Assembly (NCBI GenBank): GCA_947645535.1 | Contig: CANSDD010000075.1 | Coordinates: forward strand, 1-7,364 | Source: an uncultured Mycoplasmatota bacterium | Lineage (GTDB): Bacteria; Bacillota_I; Bacilli_A; RF39; UBA660 | Reading direction: 5' to 3' | Length of the DNA: 7,364 bases | In this document: one piece after another, positions 1 through 5,676 of the stretch | Position numbering within the stretch: the stretch's first letter is position 1 | How the letters are laid out: the number at the start of each line of letters is the position of its first letter | The notes under the pieces: generated by a model | What the model was told of the DNA's origin: nothing | Database searches by the model: none | The model's input: only the letters and a program-made list of their open reading frames with translations | Made by a program: the position numbers and the translations under genes

Positions 1-17
1 CTTACTTAAATATCACT

Positions 18-185
18 TTAATTCAGTATAACTTCTAAATCTTCTATTGTTTCTTCTTCATAAGTTGTTACATCTTCGTCGCTACTGCAACTACTTAATA
101 ATACAGTAGTAGCCATTAAACTAATAGGTACCAACACTCCAGCTATTGCCCTTTTTATTCCATTATATATTTTAAAATTTTTCAT
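18..185 (-). CDS. Tiny acidic lipoprotein (55 aa)
   Basis: This short frame starts at ATG 185-183 and ends at TAA 20-18. The first 12 residues carry four lysines and one arginine (K2, K5, K11, R12). A hydrophobic stretch follows (about 13-30), then a lipobox L30-S31-S32-C33, so Cys33 should be lipidated after signal peptidase II cleavage and the product anchored outside the membrane. The mature part is only 23 residues, with nine Asp/Glu and no Lys/Arg. The ribosome binding site AAAGGA (195-200) is nine bases before the ATG. The gene sits just behind the terminator of the CofE-like gene, with no room for a full promoter in between, so expression would need read-through or a promoter inside the upstream gene. 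Function is unknown. It could be a genuine small lipoprotein or the surviving front of a larger one. No homologue is recognised. Confidence 0.6.
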   Translation of the reverse strand: MKNFKIYNGIKRAIAGVLVPISLMATTVLLSSCSSDEDVTTYEEETIEDLEVILN

Positions 186-217
186 CTGTTTTTTTCCTTT
201 CTTGTTTTTTTCGGTTT

Positions 218-242
218 AAAAAAGTGCTTTTCGCACTTTTTT
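218..242 (-). terminator. Rho-independent terminator after the CofE-like gene
   Basis: A perfect 10-bp inverted repeat (arms 218-227 and 233-242, core GTGC/GCAC) has a 5-base loop and ends in a run of six T on the minus strand. It begins within the stop codon of the CofE-like gene, so it ends that transcript. The A/T flanks are symmetric, so it could also work on the plus strand. Confidence 0.85.
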
Positions 243-1428
243 ATTCATCTGCTAGGCTATCAAAATATCCTTGTATATAAATAACAGGAGTTCCTTTATC
301 TCCACTTCCACTTGTCAAATCACATAAAGAACCTAATAAATCTGTATATCTTCTAGGTGTTGTTCCTTGTGTTACCATTTTTCCTTTTAAGTTCGCTTCT
401 TTTTCTTTGATTGTCTTACAAATAGAAGCCTTTAATTCTTCTCCTTCTAAGTTTGCATATACATTATCTGACACATATTTTAATTTTATTTCATTTGGTG
501 TTCCTTCTAGTCCTTTCGTATAAGCAGGTGAAACTACTGGATCTGCTAATTCCCATATTTTTCCAACTGGATCTTTAAATGCTCCATCACCATATACCAT
601 AACTTCAATATTTTTTCCAGTCTTTTCTTTTAATATATTTTGTATTTTTTCTACTAATTCTTGACCACTTTTTGGAAAAAGTTTTAATCTTTCTTCCGTT
701 GACTTATTAGACCCTAATAATCCATATATTGGATTGAATCCACTACCATTTACTGAATGATTTAAAATATCATCTAATCCATATACATTAGCACCTCTTT
801 TAGAAAGCAATCTTTTGGTCTCTTTTCTTGTATGAATATCACAAGCAAGTACGTCTGTCGTATAGTCTAGTATTGCATCTGCGTGATTAGAAAATACAAA
901 GTTTACTTCTACATTTTCACTTTCTACTAATTCTCTATAAAAATTCACATAGTTAATACCTGTAAAAGGATGAACAATATCTCCAAATTTTTCCATATAT
1001 GTTTTTTCATCTAATACATCTATATATGGATTAATTCCATATTCTTCTAACAAATCATCATCAAATAAATGATTTCCTACTTCATCTGCTGGATAACTAA
1101 GCAAAATAGTTATTTTTTTGCTTCCTCTAGCTATTCCTTTTAATATTAAAGAAAAACGATTTCTACTTAATATTGGAAATATAACACCCACATGTCCACT
1201 TGGAAATTTATTTTTAATATCTGTTGCAACATCATCTACAGATGCATAATTTCCATCACTAATCGCCACTACTGCTTCTGTAATTCCAATAACATCACGA
1301 TCTTTTAATGCAAAAGCTTCTGCCTTACTGGCTTCTAATATGGAATCTACTACTGTACTAGCTAAATCCATTCCTTCTTTTATAATAGGTGTTCTGATAC
1401 CTCTTACAACTGTTCCTACACTTCTCAT
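241..1428 (-). CDS. CofE-like protein (coenzyme F420-0:L-glutamate ligase family)
   Basis: I recognise this 395-residue protein as the Bacillota branch of the family annotated as coenzyme F420-0:L-glutamate ligase / F420-0 gamma-glutamyl ligase. Family members join glutamate to a phospholactyl-deazaflavin using GTP in organisms that make F420. Visible landmarks are the N-terminal RTP at 12-14, DVIGITEAVVA at 45-55 (matching the CofE pattern around GDVLVITE), SRNRF at 88-92, CDIHTR at 196-201, VYGDGAFKDPVGK at 278-290, ADPVVSP at 295-301, and TSGSGDKGTP at 372-381 near the C-terminus. It has no signal peptide or membrane segment, so it is cytoplasmic. The start is fixed by AAGGAGGA (1433-1440), five bases upstream of the ATG (1426-1428). 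No other F420 gene is in the window and these bacteria generally do not make F420, so the true substrate is uncertain; another gamma-glutamyl ligation is inference. It is the last gene before a strong terminator. Confidence 0.8.
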   Translation of the reverse strand: MRSVGTVVRGIRTPIIKEGMDLASTVVDSILEASKAEAFALKDRDVIGITEAVVAISDGNYASVDDVATDIKNKFPSGHVGVIFPILSRNRFSLILKGIARGSKKITILLSYPADEVGNHLFDDDLLEEYGINPYIDVLDEKTYMEKFGDIVHPFTGINYVNFYRELVESENVEVNFVFSNHADAILDYTTDVLACDIHTRKETKRLLSKRGANVYGLDDILNHSVNGSGFNPIYGLLGSNKSTEERLKLFPKSGQELVEKIQNILKEKTGKNIEVMVYGDGAFKDPVGKIWELADPVVSPAYTKGLEGTPNEIKLKYVSDNVYANLEGEELKASICKTIKEKEANLKGKMVTQGTTPRRYTDLLGSLCDLTSGSGDKGTPVIYIQGYFDSLADE

Positions 1429-1457
1429 AATATCCTCCTTTATATTACACTACACTC

Positions 1458-1466
1458 ATCATAACA
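1458..1466 (-). promoter_or_regulatory. Extended -10 promoter for the CofE-like gene
   Basis: The minus strand reads TGTTATGAT, an extended -10 (TGnTATGAT) about 30 bases upstream of the CofE-like start codon and outside the preceding dehydrogenase gene. No convincing -35 box is seen at 16-18 bases, as is common for extended -10 promoters. The gene may therefore be transcribed separately as well as from upstream. Confidence 0.45.
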
Positions 1467-1496
1467 AGTTTATCTATATTTTGCACATAATATTCT

Positions 1497-2381
1497 TTAA
1501 TTATTTGCTTCTTCTGATAACTCTTCTATCGTTTTACTACTTTGAGCAAGTAATGCTCCACTTTTCCAAGTAGAAGTAAGACCATAATCAATATAAATAA
1601 GTTGTCCTGACATATAAGAACAAATATCACTTCCAACTACAACCATTGGATAACCCATATCTTTTGCTTCTGCTGCATAACCATTCCAACTTTTTAAGAA
1701 AATATTAGATATCATTTCTTCTCCTTCTTTCAAGTCTCCATTTGGACTTGTAGAACGGTTAAAATCTTCTGTTAATCCTGTTGTTGTATCACCAGGATTG
1801 ATTGCATTTATTCTTATTTTACGATCAATAAATTCTTTACTCATACATTTATATGTTACATATGATTCTAAACATTGTTTTGCAAATACATAAGCACTTT
1901 GTATCAATTCTGGATGTTCTTCATACCATTTCATAGCTTCTTCCCAAGATGGTAAATTGATTAACTCTACTGCTTTATTATATACTTGTTCCCAACCAAA
2001 TCCTCCTACAGATGAAATATAAGTAATAGAACCTTTATCACTAATACGATTTAATAATTGTTCTGTCATATACTTTTGACTATAAAAATTTACTTTTTGA
2101 ACTAATAATTCTTTGCCTGGAAAAAAAGCAATTCCATGACATAAAAATAATGCATCAATTTTATCAGGTAACTCCTTTATTATTTTATCTATTTCTTCTT
2201 TTTTACTTAAATCAGCTTGAAATGATTTTGTAACAGGTAAATCTATTTTATTGATATCAATTGCATATACATTTGCTCCTAATTCTAATAATAATTCAGT
2301 TGCAGACTTACTCATTCCTGATGCTGAACCAGTAATTACTACATTTTTTCCTTCATAACCAAATAATTTTTTTAAATCCAT
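1497..2381 (-). CDS. NAD-dependent short-chain dehydrogenase/reductase (3-alpha-hydroxysteroid / coniferyl-alcohol dehydrogenase-like)
   Basis: A complete 294-residue classical-type SDR with a Rossmann fold. The nucleotide motif is TGSASGMS (17-24), in which the last glycine of TGxxxGxG is Ser24. Asp42 at the end of the second strand favours NAD(H) over NADP(H). LCHG (80-83) stands where NNAG is usual, and the catalytic set is Asn98, Ser123/Ser124, Tyr164 and Lys168 (YVFAK). About 38 residues lie between the serine and the tyrosine, against roughly 12 in most SDRs. This insertion, with the downstream NPGDTTT (195-201), resembles the 3-alpha-hydroxysteroid and coniferyl-alcohol dehydrogenase group. 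It would oxidise an alcohol or reduce a ketone on a small cyclic substrate; the actual substrate cannot be read from the sequence. The start is set by an AAGGAGGATATT site identical to that of the CofE-like gene. It is cytoplasmic, with no membrane segments. Confidence 0.85.
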   Translation of the reverse strand: MDLKKLFGYEGKNVVITGSASGMSKSATELLLELGANVYAIDINKIDLPVTKSFQADLSKKEEIDKIIKELPDKIDALFLCHGIAFFPGKELLVQKVNFYSQKYMTEQLLNRISDKGSITYISSVGGFGWEQVYNKAVELINLPSWEEAMKWYEEHPELIQSAYVFAKQCLESYVTYKCMSKEFIDRKIRINAINPGDTTTGLTEDFNRSTSPNGDLKEGEEMISNIFLKSWNGYAAEAKDMGYPMVVVGSDICSYMSGQLIYIDYGLTSTWKSGALLAQSSKTIEELSEEANN

Positions 2382-2410
2382 AATATCCTCCTTTATTATT
2401 TGTTATTTTT

Positions 2411-2419
2411 ATTATATCA
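2411..2419 (-). promoter_or_regulatory. Extended -10 promoter for the dehydrogenase
   Basis: The minus strand reads TGATATAAT, a perfect extended -10 (TG-n-TATAAT). It lies 30 bases upstream of the dehydrogenase ATG and a suitable distance before its Shine-Dalgarno site. The -35 position (TATGAA or ATATGA) is poor, so the TG element probably carries recognition, perhaps with an activator. Confidence 0.6.
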
Positions 2420-2423
2420 TATT

Positions 2424-2459
2424 ACATCATTTTTCATATATAAAATGGACATCATTTTA
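2424..2459 (-). promoter_or_regulatory. Candidate operator: two AAAATGATGT repeats and an inverted repeat
   Basis: The 10-mer AAAATGATGT (minus strand) occurs twice, at 2424-2433 and 2449-2458, exactly 25 bp apart. The nearer copy covers the promoter spacer and the distal copy lies just upstream of the -35 position. The distal copy also forms an inverted repeat, with arms 2441-2447 and 2453-2459 (TAAAATG/CATTTTA, 5-base loop). The arrangement suits a repressor or activator site for the dehydrogenase gene, but AT-rich DNA makes chance matches easier. No regulator gene is adjacent in this window. Confidence 0.35.
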
Positions 2460-2468
2460 CGAAAACTA

Positions 2469-2941
2469 TCATTTACTAATCGGTTTTGAAAATTCATTTT
2501 CATTTGTAATTAAAACCATTTTAAAAAAATAATCAATTGCATGTGAAGGATGATTGTCTAATTCTCCACATATTGTAAATCCCATTTTTTCATAAAAATT
2601 TCTAGCTTGGAAAATCCATATTTCTGCTTTTATTCCTACACATTTGTTTCCTTGGGCAAATAACTCTACTTGTTTTATCAAATAAGTACCTATATCATTA
2701 CTTCTATATTTTTCATCTACAAATAGTAAATCGAGATAAACCAATAGCAATCATCAATAAATCCATATGCGCTACCAATCAACGTTTCACCACTATAAGC
2801 ATAGAATCTAAACTTTTTTTCAATTTTATTTCTAATTAGATTTAACCTTTCATTTTTAGAAAAATTACATAATTATAAATTATAATCAAAAAAATTTTTA
2901 TTTTCTTTTGAAGTATCAAACTTATAAACTATTTTGTTCAT
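2469..2941 (-). pseudogene. Broken GNAT-family N-acetyltransferase
   Basis: The gene begins at ATG 2941-2939 (MNKIVYKFDTSKENKN) and is interrupted by an in-frame TAA at 2875-2873. The reading then continues in the same frame (CNFSKNERLNLIRNKIEKK, then AYSGETLIGSAYGFIDDCYW) until TGG at 2743-2741. There a one-base loss near 2738-2740 throws it out of frame. The next frame carries YLDLLFVDEKYRSNDIGTYL and then ARNFYEKMGF, the acetyl-CoA-binding and C-terminal parts of the GNAT fold. The acetyl-CoA loop is R-x-x-D-I-G where R-x-x-G-I-G is usual, a further sign of decay. The 93-residue 3' piece (2469-2750) could only start at a TTG with no ribosome binding site, so I doubt it is made. The original substrate is unknown. 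Assembly error is an alternative, but two lesions plus the changed glycine make true decay likelier. Confidence 0.75.
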
Positions 2942-2965
2942 TTCAATCACTATCTTATATAATAT

Positions 2966-2993
2966 TAGAAAAAGAATAGAAAAAACTATTCTT
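2966..2993 (-). terminator. Rho-independent terminator of the 118-aa gene
   Basis: An 8-bp perfect stem (arms 2972-2979 and 2986-2993, AAGAATAG/CTATTCTT) has a 6-base loop and is followed on the minus strand by TTTTTCT. It starts within the stop codon of the upstream gene and separates it from the GNAT pseudogene. Confidence 0.75.
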
Positions 2994-3348
2994 ACATTGC
3001 TTTAGGACCTTTCATTTTTTCTAAATCTATACTATATCCTAACATTTCTTTTTGGGCATTCATTACTCCCATAATATCTTTTGAAGTAAATCCTTGATAG
3101 CCATTCGCTCTAGGATTTACATACACTTTTTTTCCATTTGAAGAAAGAGTAATTTCTTCTATTGCTTGCCTAGTACCTACAAAAGGAATAATCTGCTTAT
3201 TTACATTAATAAAGTCAAAAGGAACTACTTCTAATAATACTCCATCATAACTCACAGGACTTCCACCTTCCCATACTGTGCAATTTACATTTTCTCCTAC
3301 TCTTCTACTTAATGTTTCAAACATCATTGCTGATAATTCTTCACTCAT
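2992..3348 (-). CDS. Conserved-looking small protein of unknown function (118 aa)
   Basis: I do not recognise the family with confidence. The protein is cytoplasmic, with no signal peptide or membrane segment. Residues about 17-68 alternate short hydrophobic strands with turns (VGENVNCTVWEGGSPVSYDG, then VLLEVVPFDFINVN, then IIPFVGTRQAIEEI). This looks like a compact beta-barrel of Sm/Hfq-like type: two strands, a polar loop, then a strand ending in a phenylalanine-valine-glycine segment. That likeness is inference from pattern only. Residues 72-90 are basic and polar, and the tail (about 88-112) is probably helical. The start is firmly set by AAGGAGG, six bases before the ATG. It is flanked by non-coding leader DNA upstream and its own terminator downstream, so it is a single-gene unit sitting intact between two decayed regions. 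Confidence 0.75.
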   Translation of the reverse strand: MSEELSAMMFETLSRRVGENVNCTVWEGGSPVSYDGVLLEVVPFDFINVNKQIIPFVGTRQAIEEITLSSNGKKVYVNPRANGYQGFTSKDIMGVMNAQKEMLGYSIDLEKMKGPKAM

Positions 3349-3368
3349 TTTTTTCCTCCTTATTTTAA

Positions 3369-3402
3369 ATTATAAATTCTAAACTTTCAATGAAAGTGAC
3401 AA
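3369..3402 (-). promoter_or_regulatory. Promoter-like region with a 15-bp palindrome, upstream of the 118-aa gene
   Basis: A perfect palindrome ACTTTCA-A-TGAAAGT (3383-3397) lies between a TTGTCA box (3397-3402) and two possible -10 boxes, TAGAAT (3376-3381, 15-bp spacing) and TATAAT (3369-3374, 22-bp spacing). Neither spacing is ideal. A dimeric repressor site inside a promoter spacer would look like this; an RNA hairpin in a longer leader is the other reading. Confidence 0.35.
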
Positions 3403-3573
3403 ACTTCTAATATCACAAATTAAATTTTCTAAAACCTTATTAAAAAGGTTCCATTTTATTACTCCACCCCTAAGATTCATTTAGATGAAATCTACTATTC
3501 ATCTATCTTCTATTTTATTATATTTAAAAATAAAATGCAAGTAATTATTTTTGCCTAAATTAGAATTTACATT
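3403..3573 (-). other. Non-coding stretch with possible structured leader
   Basis: No convincing gene lies between the 118-aa gene and the ABC remnant. On the minus strand there is a TATAAT at 3517-3522 with a poor -35. It is followed by a hairpin with 8-bp arms (3482-3489 and 3498-3505, 8-base loop) and a weaker 6-bp hairpin (3433-3438 and 3445-3450) ending in TTTT. If the TATAAT is used, the 118-aa gene would have a leader of about 160 bases. A 33-codon frame (3379-3480) and a four-codon frame (ATG GAA CCT TTT TAA) behind a GGTGGAG also lie here, but neither is supported well. No known riboswitch class is recognised. Confidence 0.3.
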
Positions 3574-3976
3574 TTAAATTTTTTTGATAAATAATAGAAC
3601 ACTAGTAAAAAAAGGAGAGAAACTATAATCACTAATCATTCCATATTGATAAAAAAATAGTAAAGTAGATGAAGATAATTTCACAAATTTCGATAATAGT
3701 GTGATACTAGCAATTACTAAAAAGGTAAAAAGTAAAGCCAAAATTGATATATATTTTGAAAATACAACATGTTTTCTTCCTCGTGAAAGAGTGACTGCAT
3801 AACTATCCCATTTATTCTAAATGTTGATATAAATAGTACAATACTAATAAAAGCTGAAAAAATGAAAAATTATTATTTTTTGATATAGAAAATGTGAGCA
3901 AAGCAATTATCATAATTGTAGCAGATTTTAAATTACTTCTTATCATTAACAAATTATTTTTGATTAATCCTAACAT
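3574..3976 (-). pseudogene. Remnant of an ABC-2 type transporter permease
   Basis: Joining three frames recovers a permease of the ABC-2 family (short form with about six membrane segments, usually about 200 residues). The first frame from ATG 3976-3974 reads MLGLIKNNLLMIRSNLKSA and then a hydrophobic helix. The frame shifts near 3864-3881 in an A/T run to FFIFSAFISIVLFISTF. It shifts again near 3811-3820 to KWDSYAVTLSRGRKHVVFSK, the cytoplasmic loop typical of this family, followed by ISILALLFTFLVIASI. The last frame is open from 3810 to a TAA at 3576-3574 (78 codons) and appears to stop short of the full length. The 64-codon frame covering 3812-4006 is only a piece of this. With multiple shifts and a lost C-terminus it is almost certainly dead. 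Confidence 0.7.
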
Positions 3977-4054
3977 TATTTTTTTCCACTTAATCATCAA
4001 TATCATAAGTTCTTCTAATGTAATTTTGTCAATTGAATAATCTATATACTTTTT
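3977..4054 (-). pseudogene. C-terminal tail of an ABC transporter ATPase (remnant)
   Basis: A short open stretch directly ahead of the permease remnant reads YIDYSIDKITLEELMILMIK. The TLEELM...MIK pattern resembles the last residues of ATPases of drug or bacitracin-type ABC exporters, which commonly precede an ABC-2 permease. Only about 25 residues remain; nothing of the Walker motifs is present upstream, where CYTH sequence begins instead. The stretch is therefore the edge of a deletion. The match is short, so the call is tentative, but the position before the permease supports it. Confidence 0.4.
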
Positions 4055-4356
4055 TTATACCTAATAATATCTTTTTTATCTAATTTTTTTAACTCTTTTT
4101 CTTCACATTTTAAGATTCCATAATTATCTAATTCAAAAAATAATGATTTTAATTTAGAAATTGATGTTTCATATTTAATATTACTTTCTGGCTCATTTAA
4201 TTCAGTTAATAATCCAATATATCTGCCATATATTGTTGGTAAATTATGAGTATACAATTATTGTGATACTTCTTCTTTAAAGATAGCCACTATTGTTCCT
4301 AATTTTTGAATCAATTCTTCTTTATCAATATCTAATACTTTAATTTCCAATTCCAT
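4042..4356 (-). pseudogene. Truncated, interrupted CYTH-domain protein (class IV adenylate cyclase-like)
   Basis: Starting at ATG 4356-4354, the frame gives MELEIKVLDIDKEELIQKLG. It contains the ExExK metal/triphosphate-binding signature (E2, E4, K6) of the CYTH fold, which includes class IV adenylate cyclases and thiamine-triphosphatase-like enzymes. It is cut by TAA at 4260-4258. The same frame continues at once with YTHNLPTIYGRYIGLLTELN and SISKLKSLFFELDN, which match the next part of the family, and ends at 4042. Full family members of this kind are about 180-200 residues and have further Arg/Lys strands; here only about 104 codons remain, so the second half of the barrel is missing. The 71-codon 3' piece could only start at TTG right after the stop. 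Eleven bases separate it from the VanZ-domain gene, so it was probably the third gene of that unit. AGGAG lies unusually close to its ATG. Confidence 0.75.
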
Positions 4357-4367
4357 TCTCCTATATA

Positions 4368-5666
4368 TTACATCTCTACTTTTTCATATACTACATTTAA
4401 GTTTTTATCTACCATAATTTTATAAATTTCATTTTGGACTAATTCTTTAGTTTTCATATTGAAAAATTGGATTTCTAATAAGTCTGTTCCTTCTTTTTGG
4501 GGAATTAAATACAAATCAAAATTCATATAATCTTCTCCATATATTACTTGAGATGTCTTGAGCTCCACAATGTTTGATGAAAGTATTGTTCTATAACAAT
4601 ACTCATTGTCTTCTTCTATTTCTATCATTGTATATTTTGGTTCTTTTATAAAGGTTAGTCCAGCTTGCTTTAAATCATTTATAGTAACATCAGAATTATA
4701 CTGTAATACCTCTTTTACTAAATATTTTTTCCCATTTATTTTCACATATACTTGATTACTTTTTACACAACTAAAATAATAATTAAACAAACTATCTTCA
4801 TAGAATTTTTCTTGTTTATCTTGGCAATCAAAAGATTCATCAATAATTTCTATATCATAATAAAATGAATTATTTTTTAAATTTTGTTGATATAAAAATT
4901 TACGACATTCTATCATCCCAAATAAAGAAATAATGATTATAATTATAATAACACCTATTTTAGATAGTTCTTTTTTATCTAATGGATGTTTTTCTAGTAA
5001 AAAAACATTTTCAGATAATTGATGTAATGTTTTATTTTTTAAAAGTAAATATAAAATAAAAGCTCCAGATACATTTAATATAATATCATCTATATCACAA
5101 CTTCCTGATAGTGTTAAAAACTGCAATAATTCTACTACTAATACAAATAATGTAATGGTAATTAAAAATTTTTTTGTTTTTCTTTGTTTTGGAAATAAAA
5201 TCGGTAGAAAGAAGCCAAGTGGCATTAAACAAATAAGATTACCAAACAAATTATAAAAAATAGTATGTGTTGAAAGTAAGCTATTAAAGTTCATAATATA
5301 ATTCAAAATTGTTTTCAATGGGATAATATTAAAAGAATTTCTTATATAATTTTGAAACATTTCTTTGGACCATTTTGGAATAAATAATCCACTTCTTCCC
5401 CACGTAGGGTCAAAAAGAGTGAGTGTTAAAAATAAGATAAGAAAGAGGAAAAAAAAGATCCATATATTTATTTTCAATATTTTTTTATTATTTTTATACT
5501 TTGAAATCAGTACTCCTCCAAAATATAAAGATAGAGAACTGCTGCACAATAATAACAATCTATCTAATTCTGATAAGTTAAAATTAGGATTTATTTCTAC
5601 TATTATATAAAATCCTAATAGAATTATAAATAAAGTATAAAAAAGAATTGCTCCTATTTTCTTCAT
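4368..5666 (-). CDS. VanZ-like domain membrane protein with long C-terminal domain (432 aa)
   Basis: The membrane part has about seven hydrophobic segments (roughly 5-23, 36-55, 66-85, 136-158, 166-186, 193-210, 237-252). VanZ-family signatures are NIIPL at 113-117, FGNLICLMPLGF at 141-152, VVELLQF at 177-183, and DIDDIILNVSGA at 191-202. VanZ itself gives low-level teicoplanin resistance in enterococci; most relatives have no proven role, so resistance should not be assumed. Unlike the short VanZ proteins (about 160-200 residues), this one carries about 180 soluble residues after the last helix (253-432). These contain two cysteines (Cys279 and Cys295 by approximate count) and many charged residues; by topology they are likely outside the cell, though this is inference. 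The start is supported by TAAGGATT, six bases upstream. Its Shine-Dalgarno overlaps the stop codon of the methyltransferase gene 10 bases away, implying translational coupling in one operon. Confidence 0.8.
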   Translation of the reverse strand: MKKIGAILFYTLFIILLGFYIIVEINPNFNLSELDRLLLLCSSSLSLYFGGVLISKYKNNKKILKINIWIFFFLFLILFLTLTLFDPTWGRSGLFIPKWSKEMFQNYIRNSFNIIPLKTILNYIMNFNSLLSTHTIFYNLFGNLICLMPLGFFLPILFPKQRKTKKFLITITLFVLVVELLQFLTLSGSCDIDDIILNVSGAFILYLLLKNKTLHQLSENVFLLEKHPLDKKELSKIGVIIIIIIISLFGMIECRKFLYQQNLKNNSFYYDIEIIDESFDCQDKQEKFYEDSLFNYYFSCVKSNQVYVKINGKKYLVKEVLQYNSDVTINDLKQAGLTFIKEPKYTMIEIEEDNEYCYRTILSSNIVELKTSQVIYGEDYMNFDLYLIPQKEGTDLLEIQFFNMKTKELVQNEIYKIMVDKNLNVVYEKVEM

Positions 5667-5676
5667 ATAATAATCC

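Noticed and set aside
1340..1573. Plus-strand open frame of 77 codons
   Set aside because: It runs antisense across the starts and ends of two well-supported minus-strand genes, has no good ribosome binding site, and its hydrophobic makeup reflects AT-rich antisense codons.
2469..2941. Use of the TGA = Trp genetic code (Mollicutes) to rescue broken genes
   Set aside because: TGG is used for tryptophan throughout, all intact genes end in TAA, and the lesions in the GNAT and CYTH genes are TAA stops and frameshifts that code 4 would not fix.
3379..3480. Minus-strand 33-codon frame beginning MNLRGGVIKW
   Set aside because: It has no Shine-Dalgarno, overlaps two hairpins and the promoter-like palindrome of the next gene, and matches no family I know. 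Kept only as a note in the leader region.
3812..4006. 64-codon frame as a separate small membrane protein
   Set aside because: Its sequence is the ATPase tail plus the first part of the ABC-2 permease, followed by the rest of the permease in other frames; it is a piece of a pseudogene.
5365..5610. Plus-strand open frame of 81 codons
   Set aside because: It is fully antisense to the membrane segments of the VanZ-domain gene and resembles no protein.
4368..5666. Glycopeptide-resistance cluster because of the VanZ-like domain
   Set aside because: No vanA/B, vanH, vanX or two-component genes are present, and most VanZ-like proteins have no link to resistance.
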